Shown here piece after piece: positions 8,892-16,514 of a DNA stretch of 38,382 nt. Position 1 is the first letter of the stretch. Each line of letters starts with the position of its first letter. Origin of the DNA: Bacillota bacterium (lineage in GTDB: Bacteria > Bacillota > Clostridia > Acetivibrionales > DTU013); NCBI GenBank assembly GCA_023439545.1, contig JAEXNT010000052.1:1-38382 (forward strand). Reading direction: 5' to 3'. Below the pieces are notes generated by a model. It made no database searches and was not told the DNA's origin. It saw nothing but the letters and a program-made list of their open reading frames with translations. The translations under genes were made by a program, and so were the position numbers.

Positions 8892-9600
8892 AATAGTTGT
8901 CGATGCCTTTCTTGATAGCTGCCGCAATCCGGGCCTGGTAATCCTCGGCGCCAAGCTTGCGTTCTTCTTCGGAATTCGATAGAAAGCCGCATTCCACTAT
9001 GGTAGTAGGCGTTTTAAGATCAGTCAGGATCACAATCTGGTCCTTCTTCTCCTGGGGCGCTCTCTTGTTGCTCTTATCCACGTTCTCCTTCAGAGAATCC
9101 TGGAGCAGGTTCGCCAGCTTCAGGCTTTCAGGCGAATATGGCGGATAGAACGTCTGAGCCCCGTAATACTGTGACTGAGGAAAACTGTTCATATGGATAC
9201 TGACCACGATCTGGGCGCCGCTGTTATCCATTATGTCCTTTCTTCTCGTCAGGTCCTGCTTTCTCTTGTTATATATGTTTGTAGTGCCTTCACTATAAAC
9301 AAGTCTATCTTCCTCACGAGTCATGATGACCTTGTAGTTGTCGCTTTCCAACAGCTCCTTTACTTTAAAGGCGATCTTGAGATTTAGATCCTTTTCCTTC
9401 AGATCGCTGTAACTGCTGATCTTGCCTGGATCCTCGCCGCCATGCCCGGCGTCGATTACGACTGTTTTCTGTCCCGTCTGGTCTCGTCCGGCGATGGCAG
9501 TCTGGGTATCAGAACTCATATTAAGGCTGTATATCGCAAGAAGAAGCGCAAAAATAAGTCCTATCAGGATAACATTGGACTTTCTCATTACTATAATCAT
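8884..9600 (-). CDS. cwlD: N-acetylmuramoyl-L-alanine amidase, CwlD type
   Basis: Zinc amidase of the Amidase_3 family. In spore formers CwlD removes the stem peptide from cortex muramic acid so that muramic-delta-lactam can form, which germination enzymes need. The 238-aa protein starts with an uncleaved-looking membrane anchor (about residues 8-27). The metal and catalytic residues are H53 in DAGHGG, E68 in LKEKDLN, H135 in SIHMNS and E202 in VECGFLSN. The length and single-domain layout fit CwlD better than multi-domain autolysins. ATG at 9600 is used; a second ATG four codons later is possible. Confidence 0.9.
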   Translation of the reverse strand: MIIVMRKSNVILIGLIFALLLAIYSLNMSSDTQTAIAGRDQTGQKTVVIDAGHGGEDPGKISSYSDLKEKDLNLKIAFKVKELLESDNYKVIMTREEDRLVYSEGTTNIYNKRKQDLTRRKDIMDNSGAQIVVSIHMNSFPQSQYYGAQTFYPPYSPESLKLANLLQDSLKENVDKSNKRAPQEKKDQIVILTDLKTPTTIVECGFLSNSEEERKLGAEDYQARIAAAIKKGIDNYFK

Positions 9601-9687
9601 AAAACCCCGTCCCCCAACACTAATTCATTATAAGGATATTCGCAGACGGGTTGGCCATATTACAATGACTTCCTGATAAGATGCGTT

Positions 9688-9724
9688 AAAAAAATCGCAA
9701 GTACATCGAACCCTTGCGATTTTT
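9688..9724 (-). terminator. rho-independent terminator after the HEAT-like gene
   Basis: A perfect 12-bp stem (AAAAATCGCAAG with CTTGCGATTTTT) flanked on the minus strand by a seven-T run. It ends the 12.2-9.8 kb operon before cwlD. Confidence 0.8.
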
Positions 9725-9774
9725 GAACAAGACTTATATGTGTTCCATGAATAAAGGAATGGCCTGAATCCGGT

Positions 9775-10629
9775 TCACACCCTGAACTTAAGGTCGTCCG
9801 TACTGCCTCCGAGATGACGGACTGCGGATGCGAGATCATAGAAAGTATCCTTATCCAATTGGGAAGCATTCTTCCTGAGGAATCCCCGGATTGCCGGCAC
9901 AGCCCTGCCATCGCCGTACTTTGCCAGGCTGTCGGCAGCAACCGTTTTTTGAGGCATTTGCAGAAATGCGTTTTTCAAACAATTGTAAACCTTATCGGAC
10001 CTGTTGCTTCTCCCGACTTCGGAAAGGGCCATCAGCAGATATTCGTCGGCTGCGCCGAAGCCGTGTTCACTCTCCAGCGCACGAATGATCATATCGATGG
10101 ACGGAGCGCCGATATTTATAAGCGCATCCCTTACAGCCTCGAAAATCAATTCATCGGCCTCACTGCCGGAATAAATGATATGGATCATCGGCCCTGCGGA
10201 ACCTGCGGCCTTCCAGCGGCCAAGCACACTTATAGCCATAACCTGGGCCAGCAGGCTTTCCTCTCCGGTTTTGTGCAGTTCCCCGCGCGCGATTCCCACC
10301 AGCAGCTTTTCGGCTTCTTCTCCAAAGCTTTTAAGCCTATTCAAAAAAACCTCGGGGAGCTCGTCGTCGCAGACGACCGCGCCGTAAATGAACATCTCCC
10401 TGAGCTCGTCAAGACTGCCGACAGCATCCACATACTCTTTCGGAGTCTTGCCGCCCAGTTTTTCAACGGGCGCTGCCAGCCATTTTTCATATCCGTTTTT
10501 GAGAAACGTCCCGAGTTTTTCATCTTCGGCGTCAAAGCCTTTTGCCATATCGCCTTCATTGATTTTTATACAGGCGTCGTACGCTGCTTCCATTGCATGA
10601 GCATAGCTATCGAAAAATATCTTATCCAT
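9775..10629 (-). CDS. HEAT-like helical repeat protein of unknown function
   Basis: A 284-aa soluble, mostly helical protein that I do not recognise as a named family. From about residue 115 it shows repeated helix pairs reminiscent of HEAT repeats, for example the segments around AVRDALINIGAPS and GDGRAVPAIRGFL. The N-terminal part contains a conserved-looking acidic stretch. No signal peptide, membrane segment or catalytic motif is visible. It overlaps the preceding membrane protein gene by 8 bp and is last in the operon before a strong terminator. HEAT repeats bind other proteins, so a scaffold or partner role for the regulator or the membrane protein upstream is a reasonable guess. Confidence 0.75.
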   Translation of the reverse strand: MDKIFFDSYAHAMEAAYDACIKINEGDMAKGFDAEDEKLGTFLKNGYEKWLAAPVEKLGGKTPKEYVDAVGSLDELREMFIYGAVVCDDELPEVFLNRLKSFGEEAEKLLVGIARGELHKTGEESLLAQVMAISVLGRWKAAGSAGPMIHIIYSGSEADELIFEAVRDALINIGAPSIDMIIRALESEHGFGAADEYLLMALSEVGRSNRSDKVYNCLKNAFLQMPQKTVAADSLAKYGDGRAVPAIRGFLRKNASQLDKDTFYDLASAVRHLGGSTDDLKFRV

Positions 10630-11230
10630 TGGTTTTCTTCTTCTTTTTTCCTGAACTTTTCTTAACGTTATTGGTAGGATTCCAGGGACTCTTTGTAAAC
10701 GCCCTCTCCTGTACTGAAGCCTTCTTCCTGAAAACCTTCCCGAATATATCTATTCCGTAAAAGCCGGCAAGATATCCAAGCATCGCCATCAAAGGCAGCA
10801 GCAGTACGGAGAATATATAGCCTGTCAACGATTCATTCAGCGATCTGTATACGAAATAGAAGGGTCCCAGTATGATATTGATGGTCAGATGACGTATCCT
10901 GTCCGCAGTAAAGCCGTCAAAATGAAGCAATGCGCCGACCAGCACCAGCACTGCGACCGGTATTATCCCGACAAGTCCGTAAACCGCTCCTTTCAAGGGG
11001 TAAGGCTTCAGATCGTACTGGGGCTTTTTCTCCTTTTTTGCAAGGTCCTTCATATCCGCATATATAACGGCGAATGCGAAAACAAAAAATACGCCGCTGT
11101 ATAACGGCAGCCAAACGTAGACGTTATCCTTCGTGAGCCCGAAGAACGGGTACAGGAATATAAGGAATACTATCAGCGCCATACCGTAGTCGGCCAATAT
11201 CTTCATACCATTCTTAATGTACATTTTCAT
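10622..11230 (-). CDS. integral membrane protein of unknown function
   Basis: About 202 aa with four or five hydrophobic helices: near residues 10-30, 38-58, 80-105, 118-140 and 147-168. It closes with a strongly basic tail ending in SSGKKKKKTNG that should face the cytoplasm. The start at 11230 is chosen because AGGAG lies 9 nt upstream; an in-frame ATG at 11239 touches that AGGAG and is less likely. It sits 12 bp after the GGDDF regulator gene and overlaps the HEAT-like gene, so the three proteins probably work together. No transporter or enzyme family is recognised. Confidence 0.75.
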   Translation of the reverse strand: MKMYIKNGMKILADYGMALIVFLIFLYPFFGLTKDNVYVWLPLYSGVFFVFAFAVIYADMKDLAKKEKKPQYDLKPYPLKGAVYGLVGIIPVAVLVLVGALLHFDGFTADRIRHLTINIILGPFYFVYRSLNESLTGYIFSVLLLPLMAMLGYLAGFYGIDIFGKVFRKKASVQERAFTKSPWNPTNNVKKSSGKKKKKTNG

Positions 11231-11242
11231 TAAAAACATCTC

Positions 11243-12181
11243 CTATTGCTTCTGTCTTCTCATATCCTTGAGGTAAACGCTGCCCGTCAGGGACTTTGCC
11301 TTTTTCTTGAGTTCCGCTGCAATTTCCCCGACCTGCAGGGGATTGGTCAGTATCCTGTATTCATTCGAAACGACGGCAATGGATATGGTCATGATCGGAT
11401 ACTGGATGATATATCCCTTCCTGTTTGTCGTCGTTATGAAACCGGCCCTTTTATCGGCTTCCGAATACAGTTCGGGTACTCTTTCGTCAAAGGCTTTTAT
11501 TATGTTTTCACACAGCGTATCGGCAAGATCCGGGGTAGTTATCACGACAAAATCGTCTCCGCCTATGTGCCCTATAAAATCGTACTGTGATCCGAAGGTT
11601 CTGACAACATCGGTCAACAGATCCGCAATGAGCTTTATTCCGGTATCTCCGCGCGCAAAACCGTAAGCGTCGTTATAAGCCTTGAAATTGTCGACGTCAA
11701 GGTACAGCACCGAAAACTGCATTTCCTTCGCGATCCTGTGATTGATCTCGGACTGTATGTCAGTATTTCCCGGAAGGCCCGTCAGAGGGTTCGCCCATCT
11801 GTTTCTGTCGATCCTCAGCAGCGTATTTTTGACCCTGCTTATCAGTTCCCGCGGGTTGAACGGCTTGGTAATATAATCGTCGGCGCCAAGTTCAAGACCG
11901 GTGAGCTTGTCCTCCTCGTTCCCCTGCGCTGTGAGCATGATTATGGGCATAAGGTTGTTACTCTCATCCTGCCTCAGCAATTTACAGACCTCGAACCCGT
12001 TTATGCCTGGCATTACTATATCCAGCAGCACCAGATCCGGTTTTTCGGCCATGACCATTTTGATGCCGTCAAGCCCATTACTAGCAGATACCACCTCGTA
12101 GCCGTTGTCGGTCAGGATATCTGTAGTCAGCTTGACCATCAGTTCCGTATCGTCGATAATCAGTATCCTTTTTTTAAACAT
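11243..12181 (-). CDS. response regulator with variant GGDEF (GGDDF) output domain
   Basis: A 312-aa two-domain signalling protein. The receiver domain (1-120) has acidic residues D10-D11, phosphoacceptor D54 in LLDIVMP and K106 in TKPF. The output is a GGDEF-family domain beginning NPLTGLPGN (131) with the signature GGDDF at 207-211. Canonical cyclases have GG(D/E)EF, and the E to D change can reduce or alter nucleotide use, so c-di-GMP synthesis is possible but not certain. No RxxD inhibitory site is visible five residues before the signature. No histidine kinase is nearby. It heads the operon with the membrane and HEAT-like genes. Confidence 0.9.
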   Translation of the reverse strand: MFKKRILIIDDTELMVKLTTDILTDNGYEVVSASNGLDGIKMVMAEKPDLVLLDIVMPGINGFEVCKLLRQDESNNLMPIIMLTAQGNEEDKLTGLELGADDYITKPFNPRELISRVKNTLLRIDRNRWANPLTGLPGNTDIQSEINHRIAKEMQFSVLYLDVDNFKAYNDAYGFARGDTGIKLIADLLTDVVRTFGSQYDFIGHIGGDDFVVITTPDLADTLCENIIKAFDERVPELYSEADKRAGFITTTNRKGYIIQYPIMTISIAVVSNEYRILTNPLQVGEIAAELKKKAKSLTGSVYLKDMRRQKQ

Positions 12182-12307
12182 AGGCGTTCTCCGGCAAAAA
12201 GTTATATCAACGCTATTTCAATATATCACGAAGATTATATAATACTTTTATCTTTTTGACCAGATTGTTATTTTTCAAGCAGCAACATTATTTTGCCATA
12301 ACCGTGA

Positions 12308-12368
12308 TATAATATGATACGGGACACATCTACCGGTCTTAAAGGTCTTGGGCCTGAGATACGTCCCG
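12308..12368 (+). promoter_or_regulatory. extended -10 promoter and 5' hairpin of the zinc-ribbon gene
   Basis: TGATATAAT (TATAAT at 12308-12313) gives an extended -10 promoter, and the predicted start falls at about 12320. The RNA would begin with a stem of CGGGACACATCT (12320-12331) pairing with AGATACGTCCCG (12357-12368), 10 of 12 matched, with a loop that includes GGTCTT twice. The ribosome site lies 11 nt after the stem. It may stabilise the mRNA; no known riboswitch class was recognised. Confidence 0.4.
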
Positions 12369-12394
12369 CATAAATACCGGGGAGTGATTTATTT

Positions 12395-12643
12395 TTGGCT
12401 GAATTTTGTGAATGCGGTTCACTCGTTATAGACGGCCGCTGTACGAACAAGAGCTGTACCTTGAGGGCCGCTGAAAGCCCATCCGCACTAAAAAAGCCCG
12501 CCGCCAGGGCTAAGGCTTCATTGAAGGGCGCCGTTACTGCCAAGCCTGCTGCAAAGGCTGTAAAAGCTGTAAACCCGAGAAGAGCTTCAAAGTGCATCAC
12601 GTACAATCTGTACGATATCAAGGATAAGGAACCCGAGACCTGA
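12395..12643 (+). CDS. small zinc-ribbon protein with Lys/Ala-rich tail
   Basis: An 82-aa protein translated from a TTG start with GGGGAGTGA 8 nt upstream. The N-terminus carries a compact putative zinc knuckle, C5-x-C7-x8-C16-x4-C21. Residues 27-63 are almost only Ala, Lys, Pro, Arg and Val, like the low-complexity DNA-binding tails of histone-H1-like proteins. The last 20 residues (CITYNLYDIKDKEPET) are ordinary again. I do not recognise a named family. A nucleic-acid-binding role is suggested by the basic tail and the knuckle, but this is inference. Confidence 0.65.
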   Translation: MAEFCECGSLVIDGRCTNKSCTLRAAESPSALKKPAARAKASLKGAVTAKPAAKAVKAVNPRRASKCITYNLYDIKDKEPET

Positions 12644-12659
12644 TAAGGATCAGGTCTTT
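12637..12659 (+). terminator. hairpin terminator after the zinc-ribbon gene
   Basis: A perfect 8-bp stem (GACCTGAT / ATCAGGTC) with loop AAGG and three Ts; the stop codon lies in the left arm. The T run is short, so efficiency is uncertain. Confidence 0.5.
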
Positions 12660-12673
12660 CAATATGTATGGGT

Positions 12674-13174
12674 TCAGATTTCAAACACGGTATTCCTGAG
12701 TCCATGGTAATAATTCCCCCACTCGGCTGTGAAGCGGAACACGGAATAATCCGGGTCGTCAACGCCCAGAGGGTAGTAGATTTCGCATCCGTCCTTCCAA
12801 AGGCGGGCCCTGGATGCATGGTCCGAAAGCACCTCCATTTTCCCTGCAAGCATGAGACCTTTATATTGCTCCTGATCGACAAAGTATATACAGGCCTTGT
12901 CGTTCTGCCTGAATTGGGCGACACGCTTCGAAGATGTGTTCGTGCTGAACCAGAACGTCTTCAGTCCTTCAGCCTCACACTTGATCATCGCTTTGATGTT
13001 GGGAAACCCGTCGGCTCCATTCGAACCGACCATTGCGTTGGCGCAGCTCTCCACCAGCTTCAGTGACTCGGCGATAGCTTCCTTGACCGATTCTTCGGAT
13101 GTCCTTTCGTCAACTCCGTCCTCCATTTGTTCCTTGGCCTTTTTAAGCGCGTTGTCCATACCATTTTCATTCAT
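12674..13174 (-). CDS. pyridoxamine 5'-phosphate oxidase-fold protein
   Basis: A 166-aa member of the PNPOx-like split-barrel flavoprotein superfamily. Residues 50-165 form the barrel: a segment with FPNIKAM, then LKTFWFSTNTSSKRV, ACIYFVDQEQ and YKGLMLAGKMEVL, typical of the small flavin- or F420-binding members annotated as general stress protein 26-like. A charged helical extension of about 35 residues precedes the barrel. It is the second gene after the marR gene on the same strand, separated by a repetitive 199-bp spacer, which suggests that MarR may control it. The substrate is unknown. Confidence 0.85.
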   Translation of the reverse strand: MNENGMDNALKKAKEQMEDGVDERTSEESVKEAIAESLKLVESCANAMVGSNGADGFPNIKAMIKCEAEGLKTFWFSTNTSSKRVAQFRQNDKACIYFVDQEQYKGLMLAGKMEVLSDHASRARLWKDGCEIYYPLGVDDPDYSVFRFTAEWGNYYHGLRNTVFEI

Positions 13175-13220
13175 ATAACTTCTCCTCTCATAATACGGCT
13201 ATATAAATATGCCGGCATTT

Positions 13221-13379
13221 GGCCTTTTCAGCCTTTCAGCCTTCAGCCATTCCGGGTCTTTCAGCTTTTCCGGGCCTCTACGCCATTCGAGCCTTTCAGC
13301 AATTCAGGCCTTTCAGCCTTTGAGCCATCCCGTGTCTTTTAGCTTTTCCGGGCCTTTCAGCTACTCCGGCCATTCAGTC
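13221..13379. repeat. degenerate 86-bp duplication rich in CCTTTCAGC
   Basis: Two related units start at 13221 and 13307. Each contains CCTTTCAGC-type motifs, an AGCCAT-TCCGGGTCTTTCAGC-like segment and CTTTTCCGGGCCT. The stretch lies between the marR stop and the PNPOx start and encodes nothing convincing. It looks like a locally amplified spacer that is decaying; its right end touches the marR stop. Confidence 0.6.
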
Positions 13380-13805
13380 GGATAGGTTCGAATAAATGCG
13401 TTTCAGGTAATTCTCAAAATCATCTATCTCTTCTTCAGTAAACCCTTTATAAAAAAGCCTGACCATATCGGCCGAAACCTCTTCATAAGCCGCCTTCATC
13501 CTTCTGTTCTCGTCGGTCAGCCGTATCAGCACCTTGCGGCGGTCATCCCCGGGAAATATCCTTTGAATGTGGCCGGTTTCCTGAAGCCTGTCGAGCATCC
13601 GGGTAAGCGTCGATTTGCTGAGGGCAGTTCTTTGGGCAAGCTGCTGTATAGGTATGTTGTCCTCCTGCCACAACGCGAACAATATCCTGCCCTGCGCGGG
13701 ATTTATGTCGTTTATGCTGAAATCCTTGAGCTTCCTGGCAAAAATCCTTTGGGAAAGCTGATGTATCTTCGACATCAGGTATCCTCCGGAACGAAGCTGT
13801 GTCAT
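13374..13805 (-). CDS. MarR family transcriptional regulator
   Basis: A dimeric winged-helix repressor of about 143 aa. The recognition helix region reads IQQLAQRTALSKSTLTRMLDRLQ, followed by the wing with GDDRRKVLIRLT, both typical of MarR. Three starts are possible. ATG at 13805 has GGGGTGAG directly upstream and keeps the family-typical N-terminal SGGYL segment; ATG at 13775 has a good GGAGG but would remove it, and ATG at 13832 has no useful ribosome site. Its promoter overlaps a perfect inverted repeat, so autorepression is likely. The effector is unknown; the PNPOx-fold gene downstream is the most likely target. Confidence 0.9.
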   Translation of the reverse strand: MTQLRSGGYLMSKIHQLSQRIFARKLKDFSINDINPAQGRILFALWQEDNIPIQQLAQRTALSKSTLTRMLDRLQETGHIQRIFPGDDRRKVLIRLTDENRRMKAAYEEVSADMVRLFYKGFTEEEIDDFENYLKRIYSNLSD

Positions 13806-13837
13806 ATACTCACCCCGTATTCCATGTAACATTCACC

Positions 13838-13876
13838 GTTGTATATAGTATAATTGTATATACAACCAATTGTCAA
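13838..13876 (-). promoter_or_regulatory. marR promoter with overlapping palindromic operator
   Basis: On the minus strand TTGACA (13871-13876), an 18-bp spacer and TATACT (13847-13852). A perfect inverted repeat, GTTGTATATA (13838-13847) and TATATACAAC (13857-13866) with 9 bp between, covers the spacer and the -10 box. Its size and position fit a MarR dimer site that blocks RNA polymerase. Confidence 0.7.
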
Positions 13877-13890
13877 AAACAAATTGAGAA

Positions 13891-13950
13891 TGAGTGGGGG
13901 GAGTGAGTGGGACACGGGGACAGGGGCTTTGTCCCACCATCCCCCACTCA
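13891..13950. repeat. palindromic repeat, GGGACAGGG-CTTTGTCCC family, copy 1
   Basis: Outer arms TGAGTGGGGG and CCCCCACTCA enclose an inner GGGACAGGGGCTTTGTCCC. The inner sequence recurs at 16063-16119 and, shortened, at 37953-37970. It is a dispersed palindromic unit; there is no gene in it. Confidence 0.6.
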
Positions 13951-13963
13951 ATAATTTTCCAAA

Positions 13964-14066
13964 TAAAAAGAGCCGGTAATAGGCGCCGCGCTACCCCAGA
14001 TAGGGCGTCAGGCGCCAGCCGACTCCTGCTTTGTTGACGCAAGGCTGAGGTTTTTGCCGAGCCTTA
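13964..14066 (-). terminator. structured 3' end of cooS with terminator
   Basis: Minus strand, directly after the cooS stop: a hairpin AAGGCTCGGCAAAAACCTCAGCCTT (14041-14066 region), then a long GC-rich stem in which GAGTCGGCTGGCGCC pairs with GGCGCC-TATTA-CCGGCTC, followed by five Ts. It reads as an intrinsic terminator with an extra upstream hairpin. No known riboswitch consensus was matched. Confidence 0.6.
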
Positions 14067-14075
14067 GTTTTACTG

Positions 14076-15989
14076 CTATTTCAGGCCCAATCCCTTCCTT
14101 TTGGAAATTATATGAGCTTCGATGGCATCGGCTACTTCTTTCGGATCATCACCCAGGGCCACCTTTCCCCCGGTCAGACCCTCCACATCTTCAGTGAGCA
14201 GCTTAACAAGCTGCGGCGCGCCTGTTATGAAAGGCGTAGGGGACAAATGCGTATAGGCGCCGTAGGCTACGGCAAATACACCGTCTATTGTGGCCTTCTG
14301 TTCCATCCATTCGGGCGCCGTCACTGCAATGGGAAGCTCCGGTATATCCACCTTGAGGTGCTCGGCCAGCGCCGTGACGAGCATCGATATCCTGCCGGTA
14401 TCCGTACAGGTACCGAAACTCAGCACCGGGGGTATATTCAGCAATCCGCAGACCTCCCTGAGGCCACTCCCGGCCATCTCCTTCGCTTCAGGGCTGCAGA
14501 GGCCCGCAACTTCGAGCGCATGGTTTCCGCACCCTCCGCTGACGACAAGTATGTCCCTGCCGATAAGTTCTTTTGTCAGGCTGATCGTATTCCAGTCCTG
14601 GGGTCCATTGCGCAAGGTCGAGCAATTTGCCAGCGCTACGACGCCCTTTATCTTGCCTGACGCTATTACGTCGACAAGCGGATCGAGCTTGTTTCCTATC
14701 GCCTGTAGAACGGCTTCGGTCGAAAAACCCGCGATCGCTTTTTGAATTTTTTGCGGTACCTTTGGAGTGATCCTTCCATTTCTCTTTTTGAAATTTTCAA
14801 TACCGAGTTCGATCAGCCTGTCGGCCATAGCTCTCACCTCACCGGGATTATAAGGCATCTGCTGCTGCATCCCGGGAACTCCTATTATGGTGCTAACGCT
14901 TACAAGCGTTATCTGATACTTTTCAGCATAGCAGTCTATGGCAGGCGGCGAGCAGTTTTCCTCCATGGCTATGACGTCGACAGTGCCGGTAGCCAGCAGT
15001 GGTTCGATAGTAAGCCAGTTGCCCATCAGCCCGACAAATACTTCGTCCATTTCGAACCTCTGAAGCAATTCCTGACCGGTTTCGATGGAGCCGACCACCC
15101 TCAGTCCTTTCGCTCCGGCATCCCTTGCCCTTTTCTGCACTTCCGGCGTCCTAGCCTTGAACAGAGTAGCCACGCCTGCCCAGGGCTGATGCCCGTTGAA
15201 CACTATGTTTACATATTCCGGATCCATGATCCCGAGATCTGTGTTGACCTCATGCGGTTTCGGTGTCCCGAACAATATGTCCTGCACCATTTCAAGGCCG
15301 ATCTGGGCTGTATATATGGTCGAAAGACCCAGCCTCAGAGCTTTTTTCGCCAACGATGCGTAATCTCCGTCCACATTTGTCAGGCAGCTCGCAACGCAAT
15401 TCTGTTCTTCGTGGATGACCCCGGCAGGATAAATGTTGAGGCGTTTCCATACTTCCTTGCGTTTAGTTGGCGCAAAGGCTTCCACCATTATACTCGGAGC
15501 ATCGGGGCCCTTGGCCATCTCACTGTCAAGCAGATCTGCAAGCTCTGCAGCCATTTTATTTTTATCCTGATCGGTATTTATCCCGACCATATCGCACATC
15601 CATTTCAACTTGCCTTCGTCGGCTATACCGAAAGGGGTCTTTCCCTGCGCGGTGGCTCTCAGCGTCCGATACGCTTCGTATGCATGGTGGCTGTATGTAC
15701 CCGCTCCCATGATGTTATGGAGCAGCAGCTCCCTCATTGCCATTGCGTCCGGGCCGATGCCGCAAACTCCTTTTTCCTGGCCGCCTTTTTCATTGATCCT
15801 GCAAGGCCCCTGTGAGCAAAGCTTGCAGCTCAGTCCTTCCAGACAATATTTGCATCTTATTTTTTCCTGGAGCGTCCAACGGTCGAACACGTTGGTCATC
15901 CCGTCTTCCCTTATCCGCTTGAGCATCTCTTCCACCGAATCGTGGTAACTCACGCGGCCTTCCGTCTTTTCCAGTATCGTCTCACCCAT
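14076..15989 (-). CDS. cooS: anaerobic carbon-monoxide dehydrogenase catalytic subunit
   Basis: Ni-Fe-S enzyme that interconverts CO and CO2. The 637-aa length is typical. The N-terminal cysteine block CKYCLEGLSCKLCSQGPC (about residues 48-65) supplies the B and D 4Fe-4S clusters. C-cluster ligands are recognisable in NGHQPW (His), ENCSPP, LANCSTLRNG, SGGCGNHALE and GTCTDTGR. Neither acetyl-CoA synthase subunits nor the CooC nickel ATPase is adjacent, so this is a stand-alone CODH and not the Wood-Ljungdahl complex. A ferredoxin gene lies upstream on the same strand and could be its electron partner. The stop is followed by a strong terminator. Confidence 0.96.
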   Translation of the reverse strand: MGETILEKTEGRVSYHDSVEEMLKRIREDGMTNVFDRWTLQEKIRCKYCLEGLSCKLCSQGPCRINEKGGQEKGVCGIGPDAMAMRELLLHNIMGAGTYSHHAYEAYRTLRATAQGKTPFGIADEGKLKWMCDMVGINTDQDKNKMAAELADLLDSEMAKGPDAPSIMVEAFAPTKRKEVWKRLNIYPAGVIHEEQNCVASCLTNVDGDYASLAKKALRLGLSTIYTAQIGLEMVQDILFGTPKPHEVNTDLGIMDPEYVNIVFNGHQPWAGVATLFKARTPEVQKRARDAGAKGLRVVGSIETGQELLQRFEMDEVFVGLMGNWLTIEPLLATGTVDVIAMEENCSPPAIDCYAEKYQITLVSVSTIIGVPGMQQQMPYNPGEVRAMADRLIELGIENFKKRNGRITPKVPQKIQKAIAGFSTEAVLQAIGNKLDPLVDVIASGKIKGVVALANCSTLRNGPQDWNTISLTKELIGRDILVVSGGCGNHALEVAGLCSPEAKEMAGSGLREVCGLLNIPPVLSFGTCTDTGRISMLVTALAEHLKVDIPELPIAVTAPEWMEQKATIDGVFAVAYGAYTHLSPTPFITGAPQLVKLLTEDVEGLTGGKVALGDDPKEVADAIEAHIISKRKGLGLK

Positions 15990-16062
15990 ATAAATTCCTC
16001 CAAAGCAATTTTATATGATGAGTTTCTGCTGAAATCCTCAGAATATGTATTTGCATGGTAGA

Positions 16063-16119
16063 CAGGGGGACAGGGACTTTGTCCCTTTTCTTCAAAGGGA
16101 CAAAGTCCCTGCCCCACTG
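16063..16119. repeat. palindromic repeat, GGGACAGGG-CTTTGTCCC family, copy 2
   Basis: Arms of 24 bp (16063-16086 and 16096-16119) pair at nearly every position around a 9-nt loop. It lies just after the ferredoxin stop and before cooS and could act as a terminator or mRNA-processing hairpin between the two genes. Confidence 0.65.
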
Positions 16120-16120
16120 T

Positions 16121-16303
16121 TTACGTCTCGCGAATCGCACCCATTGGACAAAACATTACGCATTTGCTGCATTTCAAGCACTTGACCTGGTCTATCTCAG
16201 GCAGGCCGTATCCGTTTTGTTTTATGGCGCCTGCAGGGCATACTCTTATCGCGGGGCACGAATGATTCTGCGGGCATCGTTTTTTATTTACTGTAATGTT
16301 CAT
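16121..16303 (-). CDS. small 4Fe-4S ferredoxin-like protein
   Basis: A 60-aa electron carrier. The C-terminal half has the classical C-x2-C-x2-C-x3-CP motif (CLKCSKCVMFCP). The N-terminal half has an unusual spacing, C10-x5-C16-x5-C22-P, so it either lacks a normal first cluster or binds a different one, using the fourth cysteine from the other half as bacterial ferredoxins do. ATG follows AGAGGAAGC. It is upstream of cooS on the same strand, but a long palindrome separates them. Its promoter contains a CsoR-type box, which suggests metal or sulfur stress control. Confidence 0.85.
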   Translation of the reverse strand: MNITVNKKRCPQNHSCPAIRVCPAGAIKQNGYGLPEIDQVKCLKCSKCVMFCPMGAIRET

Positions 16304-16340
16304 TGTTGTCAGCTTCCTCTCAGTAATTTGGGTTATTCAT

Positions 16341-16369
16341 ATTATATACCCCATGGGGGTATGTTGCAA
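16341..16369 (-). promoter_or_regulatory. ferredoxin promoter with CsoR-type box in the spacer
   Basis: On the minus strand TTGCAA (16364-16369), 17 bp and TATAAT (16341-16346). The 17-mer ATACCCCATGGGGGTAT at 16346-16362 fills the spacer. It matches the boxes at 19611 and 21477. Confidence 0.65.
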
Positions 16370-16514
16370 CTAAAAAATTTTTCCGTTAACCGGGCGAACT
16401 ATAGCCGGGTACGGGCCATCAAGCCTGCCGGTCTATTTATCCCAGCCTATTGCCTTTATTATAATGTAATACTAGAATATTATGATATGTGAAAAGAAAC
16501 GGGGATTTTTTACT

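Noticed and set aside
9814..10665. 283-aa plus-strand open frame opposite the HEAT-like gene
   Set aside because: The minus frame has operon overlap, helical repeats and a terminator; the plus frame has none of these.
13964..14066. Riboswitch in the GC-rich stem region after cooS
   Set aside because: Compared with c-di-GMP, cobalamin, TPP, fluoride, Mn and Moco consensus from memory without a match, and its position after the stop with a T run fits a terminator.
14742..15815. 357-aa plus-strand open frame opposite cooS
   Set aside because: Composition is cysteine/histidine-rich nonsense typical of a reverse shadow; cooS is certain.
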